Assembly: GCA_005408345.1 (NCBI GenBank)
Contig: SEMN01001227.1
Location: 17,446-81,445 of the forward strand
Direction of reading: 5' to 3'
Source of the DNA: Macquaria australasica
Lineage: Eukaryota; Chordata; Actinopteri; Centrarchiformes; Percichthyidae
DNA: 64,000 bases
In this document: piece by piece, positions 12,301 to 25,306 of the stretch
Layout: each line of letters opens with the position of its first letter
Numbering within the stretch: position 1 is the stretch's first letter
Position numbers and translations under genes: made by a program
The notes under the pieces: generated by a model
The model's database searches: none
The model's input: only the letters and a program-made list of their open reading frames with translations
What the model was told of the DNA's origin: nothing

Positions 12301-15300
12301 TCCTCGTTGCTCGATGTCTGCGTCCTGATTCACATCTGCTTAGTTTGGTGTGTCGACATGTTTTGTCTGATGCGAGAAGACACACAAAGTTTAGTTTAGT
12401 CTGTCCTGGGTTTTTAGGTTTGTTCTGTTTGGTCGTGTTCGAGCTCGTCGGTTCTTCTTCGTTTCCATGGAGTGCGTCCTGTTCTTCACTTCAGCTCCTA
12501 ATCTGCGGCGACAGGTTGTAATTAAACCCGACTTTATTCCTGCTGACATCTGGATCAGACCTTCATGGTGAGCTGATGAAGTCACAAGAAGTTGTAACTG
12601 TAATTACAGCTTCACCTGCGCCTCCACACACGGATACTTTTCCACCGGATCCAGTCTGATGAGAGTTTATTGGACCTGCAGCTTCATCCTGCTGCAGGCA
12701 GTGAAAGCCTCACACGTTCATGTTGTCTGCAGTGAAAACTGAACGTTTCCACACATCGTCTTCTCTCAGGTTTTATCAGAACACTCTGCAGTCGGGGTCA
12801 GATAAGATTTCATTAAATTCAAATTCAGTATTGAATTGGAATCCCACCGAATCACTTGTTGAAGCTTTTAATGGTTTTGTGGAACAGAAGTTGTAAATAG
12901 ATTCTCGTCAGCACACGAAGCCGAATCTAAAACACCTGCAGTGAATGTGGACGTCGGTCCTGATTCAGGAGTTTAATGGTTCAATTTGTCTTCTACAACT
13001 TTTATCACAGACAGACTGTCAACTCGTGGATATTAGTGTTGTAAAATGCACGACCAGGCTTCTGCTCTTTGGGTTTGTTGGACTTTTGAAAGTTCAGCTT
13101 GGTGGTGCATTTAATGGCACTCTGACGTCTTAGGAAAAATGACCTGTTTTCTTTAAATAAGTTGTTTTAAAAACAAAACGTTGTTCAGCAGCCTGATCCT
13201 AATTCTTGGGTGTCGGAGGGTCCTTGAACGCACCTATAGCCAGTTTGCAGTAAGGTGTTTGGCTGCAGCTGAACACGACAGGACTGTTTAACTTGAACAA
13301 AGACTAAAGCTGGATTCTCTCTCCGTCTCTGCAGGCTGATGAAACCAAGTTCTATTTGCAATTTATTCGGCTAAAAGAGTTAAAAACAAAACTCCAGAAT
13401 GGTTCTTTAACTCGTCCTGATTCGGCTTCTGTGAACTTTGAGTCTTTCTTCTGTCCTTCAGATTAAACCTGTGAAGGACTGAGTTCATGTTGGCTCAGAC
13501 TAAACAGTTCAGTCAGATACAATCTGCAGGTTCTGTTATCAGGTCTCAGAGTCAGTTTGGGGTCTTTAAAGGATCAGTCTGCTTCAGTAGGAGCCACAGA
13601 CAGGAAGTCAGAGTACAGGCAGACGGACTAACACATCCAGATTAACGTTAAACTCTCTGGTTCTCTGCTGTCGAGTCTTCGATTGATTCAGAGGGCCAGG
13701 CTGCAGGTTTATGGTGTTGCAGCTGAAAGCGAGTGCGTTGGTGGTGCATTCGAGGACCCTCCAACAATTTGAGAGGTTTTGAGTGTCGGCTGTTGAAATA
13801 ACCAAATTCCAATGACCCAGTTTACAAAGACGTTCTCTTTACAAAGCCCCTCACGGGGCAGCAGGTCAGCAGCAGAGGCTTCAGATTGGTGGGATCCGCC
13901 GCAAAAACGCTGCGTTCAAGAGCAGCCTGCGGTTATTCTAGTTACACGTGTCTTTTTTTTTTCTGGCGTGTCGGGTGGATCATTACAGCGAGTTTTCAGG
14001 TTTTTTGCTTAAATGCGATAATATTTGTAGCAGTGGCTCGACTAGGGAATGTTTGGCATTTTTGCTTTAAAAATGATGAAGTTATTATTTCATTAGTTTT
14101 TATTTTTGGGGCATTTTAACGGAGAGTCGACAGCTGACAGCTGACAGGAAATGAGGAGAGAGAGAGAGACGGGGAACAACACACAGCAAAGGTCCTGGTC
14201 CTGACTTGAATTGGGGGGGTTGTGGTTCACAGTCGCCATAAACTTCTAAAACAGTTGCTGATTAATTAGTTGTGAACCGGTTAATTGATTAATCGTTTCA
14301 GTTGTAATTACAGTGCTGAGTCAAAGCTTTCTGTAGCTGACTTTCTTCAGACGTGTTTTTCCAGCATGGAGTCTGGTCCTCCCGCTCAGTCATAACTCGT
14401 GGAGACCTTTGACCTTTGACCCGACTGTAAACTGACATGATGAAGCATTTCCTGTCCTGTGGGAAGAAAAACTCAGAGTGGGAGTTCAGCTAAACAGTCT
14501 CGGAGAGGAAGCTGAACTGCAGTGTGTTAAAGCAGCGTGGGGATGTGGGTGGGGGGGCTTTAGGGGGGCTGTGGTCCTGGTCCTGGTCCTGGTCCTGCTG
14601 AGACTCTGTGATTTGCTTTTCCCAGGAAGTGATTCAAGGCCCCAGGGAGAGCAGAGAGAGCAGAGAAGGGGCTTTTCTATTATTACAGACGGCGTGGAGT
14701 CTGAGCGAGCAGAGATCCATTACAGGGACAAGCAGATGCATGCAGGGTAATTTTAGCCCGGATCCCCGGGTGGAGGGACGACGGTGGAGGACGAGACGGA
14801 GTAAAGAGTGACTCAAAGCAGAGAGGAGGGTAAACAGATAATCACGGTGAGCTGCAGACGTGTGGACTGATTTATGTCTGAAACGTGATCGTCAGGACTT
14901 TGTTGGTCTTTCCCAGCTGAAGACTGAACAGCTGACGGAGCCGCCGGACGCTCGGCGACAGACACTTCAGCTCGCTGATGTTAAAAAAGTTGTTGCCGAG
15001 TATAAACATGTTTTTTATAGTAAAAAGTTCAATCCTAAAACTTGAAGGGTGTTTTACTCCTGGCCACGCCCCATTCAGTGACGTCACAGCGGGGGTTTTG
15101 TCCTGACAGCTGATGGAAAACCCCTGTTGTGACATCACAGATGGGTGTGGCCAGAAGGGAAACGTGCTTTAAAGTTTTAACACAGTTTTTACAGTAAACG
15201 TCCCAGTAAACTTACAGCAGTACTTTAATATATCATTTATAACTTCAGTACGTCATTATAACTGAGCTCTTTCCCTGAAGATTAATTTTTCATTTCATAG

Positions 15301-18300
15301 AAGTTAACAGTGTTGTGGTGTTAGCGGAGGCGGTCTATGTCTCAGGCTGACTGTGATAACACCCCTCCGCCCGCTCCACCCGAGCAGCGCTGTGTATTTG
15401 AGGCGGCTGTGCAGCTCTGGACATTTTTTTGTTGAGAATCGCTCGACGTTTTGTTATTCTGGCGTCTCTCTGCTGAGGTTGTGTCCTGATCGTCTTCTGT
15501 AAACCTGCTGCTGCAGCGTAAACACCCAGCCGGGCTTTAATTTACAGGTTTACGCTCTGAAACTGGACGAGCCGGGAGATGATCCAACACCAAACGCTTC
15601 ATCAGTTCACAGAAACAAAGCTGCTACCTGAAGCTAATGATTCTACACAGCTACACCCAGAGCTTTTAAGGTGGTGGAGATGAAACTCTGATCACCTTCT
15701 TATGTTTCAAAAGCTTCACACAGACAATCCGCAGCATATTCAGATTTTCTATCTTCCCTTCCCTTTGTTTCTGATGGCGGGGGCAGATAGTAGCTGAACG
15801 TCCTGGGGCGCTGAAGACACTCAGGTTGTTTATGTCTCACAGGCCTGAGACGCCCGACTGATGTGGTTTTTTTATTTGTGAAAGAGCTGAAGCAGATTTC
15901 CAGATGTTTTCTTTTGGAGAACATGATGTTCCTGATTACATCCCAAAGACGACACAAGTTCTGGCTTTTTATTGAGATTTCAGTTTTTCCAAAGACGGGA
16001 AGACCTCCAGCGGTCCATTTCCTGAGTGTCATGTTCAGGTTCACGTTCTCCACAAAACTCCCTTGTAAAATCTGCCAGTTTAATATTGCTTTGCTTGAGG
16101 CGAACACAATACGCGTTATTAAACGCTGACGACAACTCGTCATATTTTTAGTGTCTCCTGGGGAATTCAGCTTTAAGAAACATCCTAAAGGTTTCAGGTG
16201 TTACTCAACAGAAGTCAAAATTGTCAAATTTAAAATGTTGTCTAAACGCAGCTAGAACTGAATAAAATCCAGACTCAAACTGGAGAGATGGTGGTGTAAA
16301 TCAGAAACTATCTGATCAAAGAATTAACCAGTAAGATTTTGACGTTTGATACTTGGTGCTAAGGACACATTTCAACTAGCTTTTACCGGAGATTTCAGCT
16401 GATGAAGACTGTGAGATAAAAAAAAGCAAATAAATTGATGTTGCGTTAAGATTGTTTTTGTTAAAGTATTCCCAGTGAACCTTCACGCTGTATGATGTCA
16501 TCTGGAGTGTCAGAGTGATGTCATCAGGGCTATCTCAGACTACAGGTGTCTAACGGACAGTCTGTTACTAACTGGAGGTGTGGACTTTGAAAGATGTGGT
16601 TGTTTACCAGCAGGGAGGCTCTAATGAACGCCACTGTCCAGGTGCATTATGGGAAATGTAGGCTCCAGTGTGTCTCCTCCTCTGCTGCTCAGATTTGGAC
16701 CGTTCTGTTTTTAATCTGTCACTGGAGCGCTCCTTTATCTATAGTGATCGAGACTTCCCTTTGATTTAAAGATCAAATTTCATAAAAGGTGAAGTTTGAT
16801 TTAATTGTCTGTTTAATGAGTCTCTTCACAAAGACCAGAGCTGTCTGGGAGTCTGAGTGTGAATCAAAGTCACATCTCAAGTCTTAATGAACAGGTTTTC
16901 TGCTGAGAAGTAACTTCAATACGTGGCTGCAGAGAGCTCTGACTTCACATTTAGGATTTTGTATCAGCAGCTGTGGACTCTTTGTGAGGTTTGGTGGGGG
17001 GTGGGGGGCTCTTTGTCTCTGATAATGAGGGCTCTTTTCGTTTGTTCCTGACGTCCCAGTGTGGTGACACCTCGGGGCGGGGCGGCTGCTTCTTTGGTGG
17101 TCTCTGCGCTGTTAAATCTTCACCAAACACACTGGTGTGTGTGTTTGTGTGTGTGGTGGTGGGGGGGTAGAGAGCTCCTCCTCTGATTAGATCACAACTT
17201 CCCTGCTGAGCTGGATCTGATGGGAATCTGGTTCGGGGTTATTTTTGGCTTTAAGGTGGACTCCGGGAGTCCTGGTCCTGCTGTCGTTGACTGTAAACTT
17301 TCTCTCGTCTGTAAACCTAAAACTGATGGTTTCATGAACTGCTGATCAGTACAGCCAATCAGGGTTGAGTAAAATTGATGAGTAAAATAAATAAATATCA
17401 CGATGCCTGGTATCCTCTCCTAATATACTGTCGATTTATATAATGACATCTGTTCAAGGTGAAGTGACAGGAAGTGAATACTGTGAGAAAATTCTTTCAC
17501 CATTAAACCTCTTGTTTCCAAGTTTAAGGGTTTTCATTAAAGTAAGAAATGATCTTAGTACTTTTCCAGTTGTTAGTGTGTCTCCCACTGAAGTTAATCA
17601 ATTACTTCATCTCTCAACTCAACTTACAGCTGAACTTAAAGCTCGACGTTTGACTTCATTTACAACATTACTTATAATTTAACATGACATAAAACTTATG
17701 TTACAAGTAAAACTTCAAGTTAAAGTAAAAACTCAAATACAAAACTTGACTGAAGAAAATTAAGACTCAAGTTTCCTAAAGACAGTCAGGTAGCAGCCAG
17801 CTGAAGGAAATCTATCATATAATGAGAATAAGTGATGACAGAGCAGCTCCTCAGCCATTAAAAACAATCATTGCCTCCCACCTTCACTCCCTTCCTGCCC
17901 CCCCCCCCCCCGACCTAATTGGAAATCCCCACCCCCCCACCACCACCCATCACCCCCTACACACAGTCACAGTCCTATCCGTTGCAGTAAAATGTTAGTA
18001 CAGTATTATAAACAGCAGTCTCAGTGGGAGTTTACTGGCTCTGGCTGTTACTGAAATAAAAAAGGCTGATCTGGTAACATTACTGATTTGTGGCGCAGAT
18101 GTTGGAGAGTCATCAGGATGAATGAAAACTGATGTTTGGATTTCAGTCTTCTGGTCATTCAAACGTAGAAACCTTTATGTCTAACGATGGACGTCTGAAA
18201 CGCAGTTCTCTGGTTCTGAAAGGCGTCGGTACAGGAAGACAGATTCATGTGTCCACGTGAGGTCCACTCCTCTTTAAACCTTTGTGCCAGTATATTTTAA

Positions 18301-18850
18301 AGAAGGTTAGCTGTAACATGTCGTACACATAATCAGCAGTAAACAGGCTGAAACCTCCACCTCCAAATGAAACGCTCTCCAACCAGGAACAGCTGCACCA
18401 TGGTTCTCCTGTTAGTTTCTGTTTCTGACTGTAGTCCTTCCTCTGAACGCAGAGTTTCTCTTTTATCTGCAGCATCAGAAACTTTTCTTGGAGCTTCTCA
18501 GGTTTTTCCTCCGGACTCCTGGTTGCTGCAGCTGCTCCATCAAACCAGAGCCATGTAGAGAGAACTCCCTGAAGTCTACGTCAGTCATGTGACCATCTGA
18601 CGCGACTCTCTCTCTACATGGCTCTGGTTTTACTACCAGATTTAAAAACTCTGGTATACTGCAACACAGAGAGATTTACCTGCCGGTGATCGGCTCAATC
18701 AGCACTGTGTGAACTCATCATTTATGTGTTAAAGTCCTGCTTTCATGGAGATGATTTCCATCAGGACAGACAGACAGATGCATCTTTATGAAGCTCTGCA
18801 ACTGAAACTTTCTACAGACTGCAGCTTTTATCCATTCAGACCTGGAGCCA

Positions 18851-18896
<46 letters not shown>

Positions 18897-21800
18897 CCAC
18901 ACCCCTGCTTCAGATTGTCACCTCGGCCCTCCAGCCTGCCACTTTAATCTCCTCTCGTCCAATCAGAGCGCTTGGCCGGCGGCTGCTGTGTTTATCAAAC
19001 AGAAGAAGAGATTAAGGTGATATCAGCGGCATCCTGCAGACGCTCTACTGAGCGCGCTCACACCGGGCTTTCAGTTTTAACTCCTTGTGTTTCTTATTCT
19101 TACTGAGATGAGAAGTATGAATACACGGAGTCAGTATGAGGTACTGTGTTATATCTGTATGTACAGTATTCATGTTGAGGCGTTCAGGCTCCCTGCTGAT
19201 AACGGAGGCTTGTTCATGTGTGCAAACCAAACACACCTTTATGTCTGTGTGCATTCCTCTCTATAGGAGCAGATTAGACATTAACTGAGGCATTAATGTG
19301 TAACTGCTTCACCTCCACAGTCTGACCCAGTTTACAGGAGGGTTGATGTTCAGGCTCAGTTTGCTGCGAGTGAGATTAAAATTCCGCTCAGCTTTACGAA
19401 CAACACTACAGAGTGAGCAGAGAGCAGAGCGGTAATAAATCTGCAGGTCAGGATGTGACAAAGAAACAAGCACAGGACGGACCTGTCGTGGCTTCAGAGT
19501 CCAACTCAGAGCAAGTGTCAAAGCTGGCTCTCTGCAACAAAACAGCGGATGGATCTGGGTGAAATGGAGTTATTTATTGCATGGACAGGTCGTTTAGTAA
19601 CTGAGGTTTACAAAAGAAAAGAAAAGGGTGCTGCTTATAAAGAAATCCTGCTTTATAAAGGTCTATACCTGCTCCTACTGTTTCTAGATGATCATTTACT
19701 GAAAACTAACCCTGGACCGGTCCCCAGGTAGTTCAGCGAGTGCCTCAAACAATTACAAATATCAGGAAATTCTTTTTAATAAAATACAAATCACACCAAG
19801 TATAACCCAGCCCCAACATTTGTCTTGTAATCTAGTAGTATGTATTTGTAATGTGTAGTCTATATAGAGATGTTCTTTTTGTTTCCTCCATGATGAAGAT
19901 GAGGCTGAAACTCAGATCGTTTTCTTTTTCTTTCAGTTTTTCTTCAGACGCACTGAAACTGATACCCTGACCTTTGCACATGTATTTGTGCGTGTGTTTG
20001 TGTGTGTGTGTGAAAGATCAGTGTGTTTTTACTTGGCTGATTGTGTTGAAGGTCTGTGCATTAAAAATATGAAGTTTCAATCAGTGGTTTTAAAATGTTT
20101 TCTTCTCCATGTTGTTTCAATAATGTTGCTTCACTTTAACTTTGTCAAAAAGTCGAGTTCAAATGAAATCCAACTGTCACGAGGTTCGTTCAAATGAATT
20201 CAAGCGCAGCCCGCTGTTATAATAATGTCCTCCTCACTGCCGAGACACTTTGCTGCAAACTTGTGTATTAAAGTTCATCGAAGTTGAACTCGACCGGGCG
20301 TTCAGAAAGATCATTCAAAGAAAAGGAAACTGATGAGGCCGCCGTGTGGTGTGCTGACCTGTTTGACAGTTGTTGGGTCTCATTGTCTTTGAGCTGACCG
20401 CTGACGCCCTCAGGCTCCATCCACACCGATACGTCTTTGTTTTAAAACGTATAACTTCTGTTACGTTCATGCCTAGCGTCCACACTACTCCGGCGTTTTC
20501 TAACCCCTAAAATGGAGACCTTTTAAAACGCTGCTGACCCGTTTTAGTTTGAAAACTCCGGGTTGTGTTTTAGTGAGGACGGGCGGAAACTGAGACGTTC
20601 TGAAACGATGACGCAGACAATCTGCTTCCTGTTTACACCGGCACGTTCACGCCCAGTGCACGTGAATGGTCATGTGATGTGCGCTTCCAGGTGTGTAGTA
20701 TGGACGGAGATTATTTCTGAAACAGTGATAAAACGCTCGTGTCGACTGAGATCAATTTTGTTTTAAAACGAAAACGTAGTAATGTGGATGTAGCCTGACG
20801 GTGACCTCTGACCTCTGACTGAGAGGACGTGTCTCCGTGTAGGATCAGGGGAGTCTCAGCGGTGAACTGTTTCATGTTTCTGCTGCATTCCTCACATTCC
20901 CCCGTCTGAACCAAACCTCCCCTTTCTGACAAAAATGCTCAATTTGTTCAGTGTTTTTATCTCTGAAGCTTCTGCTGGTTGACCTCTGACCCCAGCACCT
21001 GCTGAGAGAGGAGCGTGCTCTCTGAGGATCCCTCACAGTCCTGGACTGCTTTACTGTGCTGGTCTGGACTTGACTCTGAAGCCCTGCACTACCTTTTTGA
21101 TTTGCCTACAATTTAAAACAGAGCAGGGAGTACTGCTGCTTTCTGTCGGCTGGTTAAATCATATCCAGCAACGGACACACGGAGCCGCTGACCTGCCGGT
21201 CTCTTTTAAAGGTTCAGTCTGCTGCAGACAGACTGGTGTGTACGGCGCGTGTCCGGGAGTCAAAGGTCGTCCCTGTAACATCAGTGTGAAACAGACTTGA
21301 ACTCTTTACTTAGTTTCATGTTAAATCTGAACTCACGTGTTCACACTTCAGACACACTGAAGCAAACTTCTGTGTTTTTACTTCTTCATGCTGTAAAATC
21401 ATTTCTGAGAAGTTCGTAATTATCGATTGATCTCCTGATTATTTTCTCCATCAGTCACTTGGTTTATATCACAGTTTTGGACTCTTAATCCTGCACATTA
21501 AAAACTTGGTTGGTCATTTTTTAAATCACATTTTACAACTTTCTTTCTAATAATCAATAACCCCGACATGTTTGTTTATCATGCAGGGACAAAGGCACTA
21601 AACTCCCTTTTAAAATCTGGCGGTTTTATTTTGCATCACTCTGGGATGACGTGACATACAACAACAGCACTGATGACATCTAATTCCTCATCTTTAGTGA
21701 CTGCTGGAAACTTAGACATGAAAATGAGTTTCAAATGAGTTTCTGGTATTTTAAGAAACGGTCATCTTGAAAAAGATTTCCGGTGATCATTAGAGTAGGG

Positions 21801-24800
21801 TTTGAAATGTATCGACACTCGAATACCTGAGTTTCAGTCCTGACACCAAAACAATTTTTAATTTTTATAATCTTCACTAAAAAAACATAGTTTGTAGATG
21901 TTTCTGAACCTCAGCTGAGTGTGTTTGTGTGTTAATAATCCGGTTTGTGCAGCACGACTCGACCTGTGTTCACCTGAGCTCAGTATAATCAGATTACTGT
22001 AGTGCATGTAAACACAGAGAGGTGACCTCTGCCCTGCTCGGTACCTGCTGTGAGTGTGGATCCTCTGCAGATGATGATGGTGTTTTCTCCGGGCAGATGG
22101 AGGCTCGGTTGTACCCACACGTTCAAAAGTCAAAGCGGCCATTGTTCGTTGCTCTGGAGAAGAATGCGATGAGGTCATGGGAGGAAATTTAATTGGACCG
22201 TGCTGCGAGCCGGGGCGTCCCCCCCCCCGGACCTTCATCCCCCCCTCCACAACAACTGCAACCCCGTCCTCCTCCTCCTCCCAACCCTCAGGCCGACCCC
22301 GAGGCTCCGCTCCACCGGCGGGAAGAGGATTCACAGGAATGCACTGTAAAAAAAACATCCGTACTAACAGCTCAGTCAGTCTACAGACCGCAAGACTGAA
22401 TTTCATTAGAAAACGAGACAAAATACAGATTCCACTTGTTCCCAGTTTCCTCATGTTTCTACAAATAAATCAGTATCTTCAAACCAAACACAGTATTATC
22501 AGAAATAGGTTTATTGCCAAGTAGATTTTCATATAAGGGATTGCTGGTGTTGTTGGTCAAAATATACAAAGTAAGAGAAAATAATAATGAGACTGAATCA
22601 AAACAGAACCGAGAAAGATTCGATTAGTTATTTAACAGGAAATGGCACATGTTACTGACAGTTTCTCCACTGTGAGGATTTCTATCTCAGTGAAGTGAAG
22701 TTTGGACTGTCGGTCGGACAGAACAAGACATTTGAAGACGTCACTTCGGCCTTCAGTACGTTTTGAAATTACAGACCCAAACCAGGGGTTCCCAAGAGTA
22801 CACTACACTATAAGTATATAGTACAAGTTTTCTTTTTTCCAGACTTTGTGACGTGAAGCGAACACAACGTAACAATCTCATCCCAGCATGAACTATTAAA
22901 GACACTTTTCTGTGTGACGTGTCTCTGATGTTCTCCTTGAAAATTAATATTTGATATAATTTATTCAGGCGAGGCATCACTGTAAAACACTGCTGACATT
23001 TTTATTTGCTAAAAAAGGGCCTGACAGGAAAAGTTCCACTGGATTTAACTGAGTGATCAAAAAGATAATCTGATGAACTGATAATGAAAATATTGGTTGT
23101 TCGCTGCCTGTGTTGACTCCACTTCTCCTCTCAGTCCTCACAGTCTGCTTTGAAAAAGTGGTCACGTACAAAATCTCAGTATGATCCTTTAAAATGAGGT
23201 CAAAGGTCAGAAATCAAATTAAATGTGGTGACTGGCTGCATCTTAACTGTTCCAAATATATAAATATATTTTAAGAAACATGCCTTTCCATGTTGTTCAA
23301 CTATTAAGGAAATTGTCAGTTCCAGTATAAAATGCCACACAGAGCTGATCCTGATTAGCATCATGTTAATGTCAACATCTGCACCTAATCACACACAGAG
23401 ACCACCGGGAAGACATTACTGTTGCACTGATCGTGGGTCTCGTACGTGGAGGAGGTATCTCCTGTCCGGCAGCTGGATCTTTACATCGACACGTTAAGTT
23501 TTCTTTCCAACATCCTGAAGGACAGCCAAGCTCATTATTTCCTCTCAGGAGTCATGTTTGGACTCTCGGAGCCGACTGTGGTGTCTTCCTCCCCCGTCCT
23601 AATCTGTCCTCCTCAAGGACGTCTTCCTCGTTAAAATCTGTCTTCTCTCTGTGGGAAGACAAACATCTGCGTCTCTGACCTTTCAACAAGGATCAAAACC
23701 TCTTTATACGGAGGACAGGCCTCAGGGTTCAGAACCCTGCTTTCAGGACAGCTCTGAAATAACAGCACAGATTCTGCAGTGAATCTTCTGAATTATTATT
23801 TAGTCTTTTTGACTTTGTTACTCAGCAGCAGGTGTTGTATTCTGGATATTTAGTTCATTCTTGGACTCTTTGCTCTGTTATCAGACTCTTGTTCTGCTGA
23901 CTGAACGAACGTCTGGTCTGCTGAGGTTTCGTCCTCCGACACGTCTCGACATGTCGCTGTAACGCTGCTCTGCAGGTCTGATGACAGGACGGACCGCAGG
24001 AAACCAGAGCCAGGACGAAGAGTTTAGACAAGACGAGACAAGATGAGACAGGCAGAGCTCAGTTTAATCTTCTTTAACCTCGGAAACTCTTCATTCTAAT
24101 ATCCTGTCAAGTTAAATCACCTCACAGTTAGCAAATCAAAGATAGCCTTCTGCAACCGCCGCTTCAAAACCTTTTACATGTCTCATGACGATGTACGGAA
24201 GCTTTAAAGCCACAAAAAGAAAAATTATAATTTAAATTTATATATAAACAAAATAAATACGGAAGCTGAGAGAGGTCATTACTCATGATGTTAAAGCAGA
24301 ATCATGTTCTCATTATCTCTTCAACAAAAGCTCTTTTCCTTGAAATAACTATCATCATGAGTTCCTTATAACTTTGAAAACAAAAGATCTTTTTTTGAGA
24401 TAACGTTTCTTGTTATCTTGAGAAAACAAAGTCATTCAATAAAAAACAAAATGTAATTTCATTGATAAATCTAGAAAGTTTTTTTTCTCGTTATCTCAAA
24501 GATCTGTTTTGTTTGTTGTTTTCTTGTAATTAAAAGAAAGTTGTCTCTATATTTCAAGAAAACAATTTTCTCTTTTTGAGATAAGAAAATTACCTAGAAT
24601 ATCAATTATCTTGAAAAGATACTTGGAGCGAAACAAAATGTCATTTTCTGAAAATCCCAAGAAACATTTTGTATTCTTGTAAAAACAATTTATTCCAGGT
24701 TTTCTTGATAATTTTATCTCAGTAATTTTCTCAAGAAAATAAAATATAATTTTTTAAAATCTCAGCAAAATGACTTTGTCTTGTAATAATAAGAATATCT

Positions 24801-25147
24801 TCAGAAAACAGCGTTTTCTTTTTGAGAAACGGTAACGAGGATTTAAAAGATGATTATAATTAAGATTCTGCCTGTTTAGTCAGTTTGTTCTACCAGCTGA
24901 TGGTGATGATGATGATGAGGGGTGAACCCTCTCTTCTCTGTCATCAGGTCAGAGATCAGAGGTCGTGCAGCTGGCAGGACTTCTGTCTGTTGCTCAAAGA
25001 CACTTCAGCAGACTTTGAACCTGAACCTCCTCTGAGACAAAATCCCCTCGTTAGCTTTAGTCAGATGTCGCGTCTCCATATGTGGACAGGAAAAAACTCC
25101 CAGCAGCCCTCTGTCTGTCTCTCTCTCTCTCTGTCTGTCTCCGTCTG

Positions 25148-25178
<31 letters not shown>

Positions 25179-25245
25179 GTCCGTCTCTGTCTGTCTCTCT
25201 CTGTCTGTCTCTCTCTCTGTCTGTCTCTGTCTCTCTCTCTGTCTG

Positions 25246-25306
<61 letters not shown>

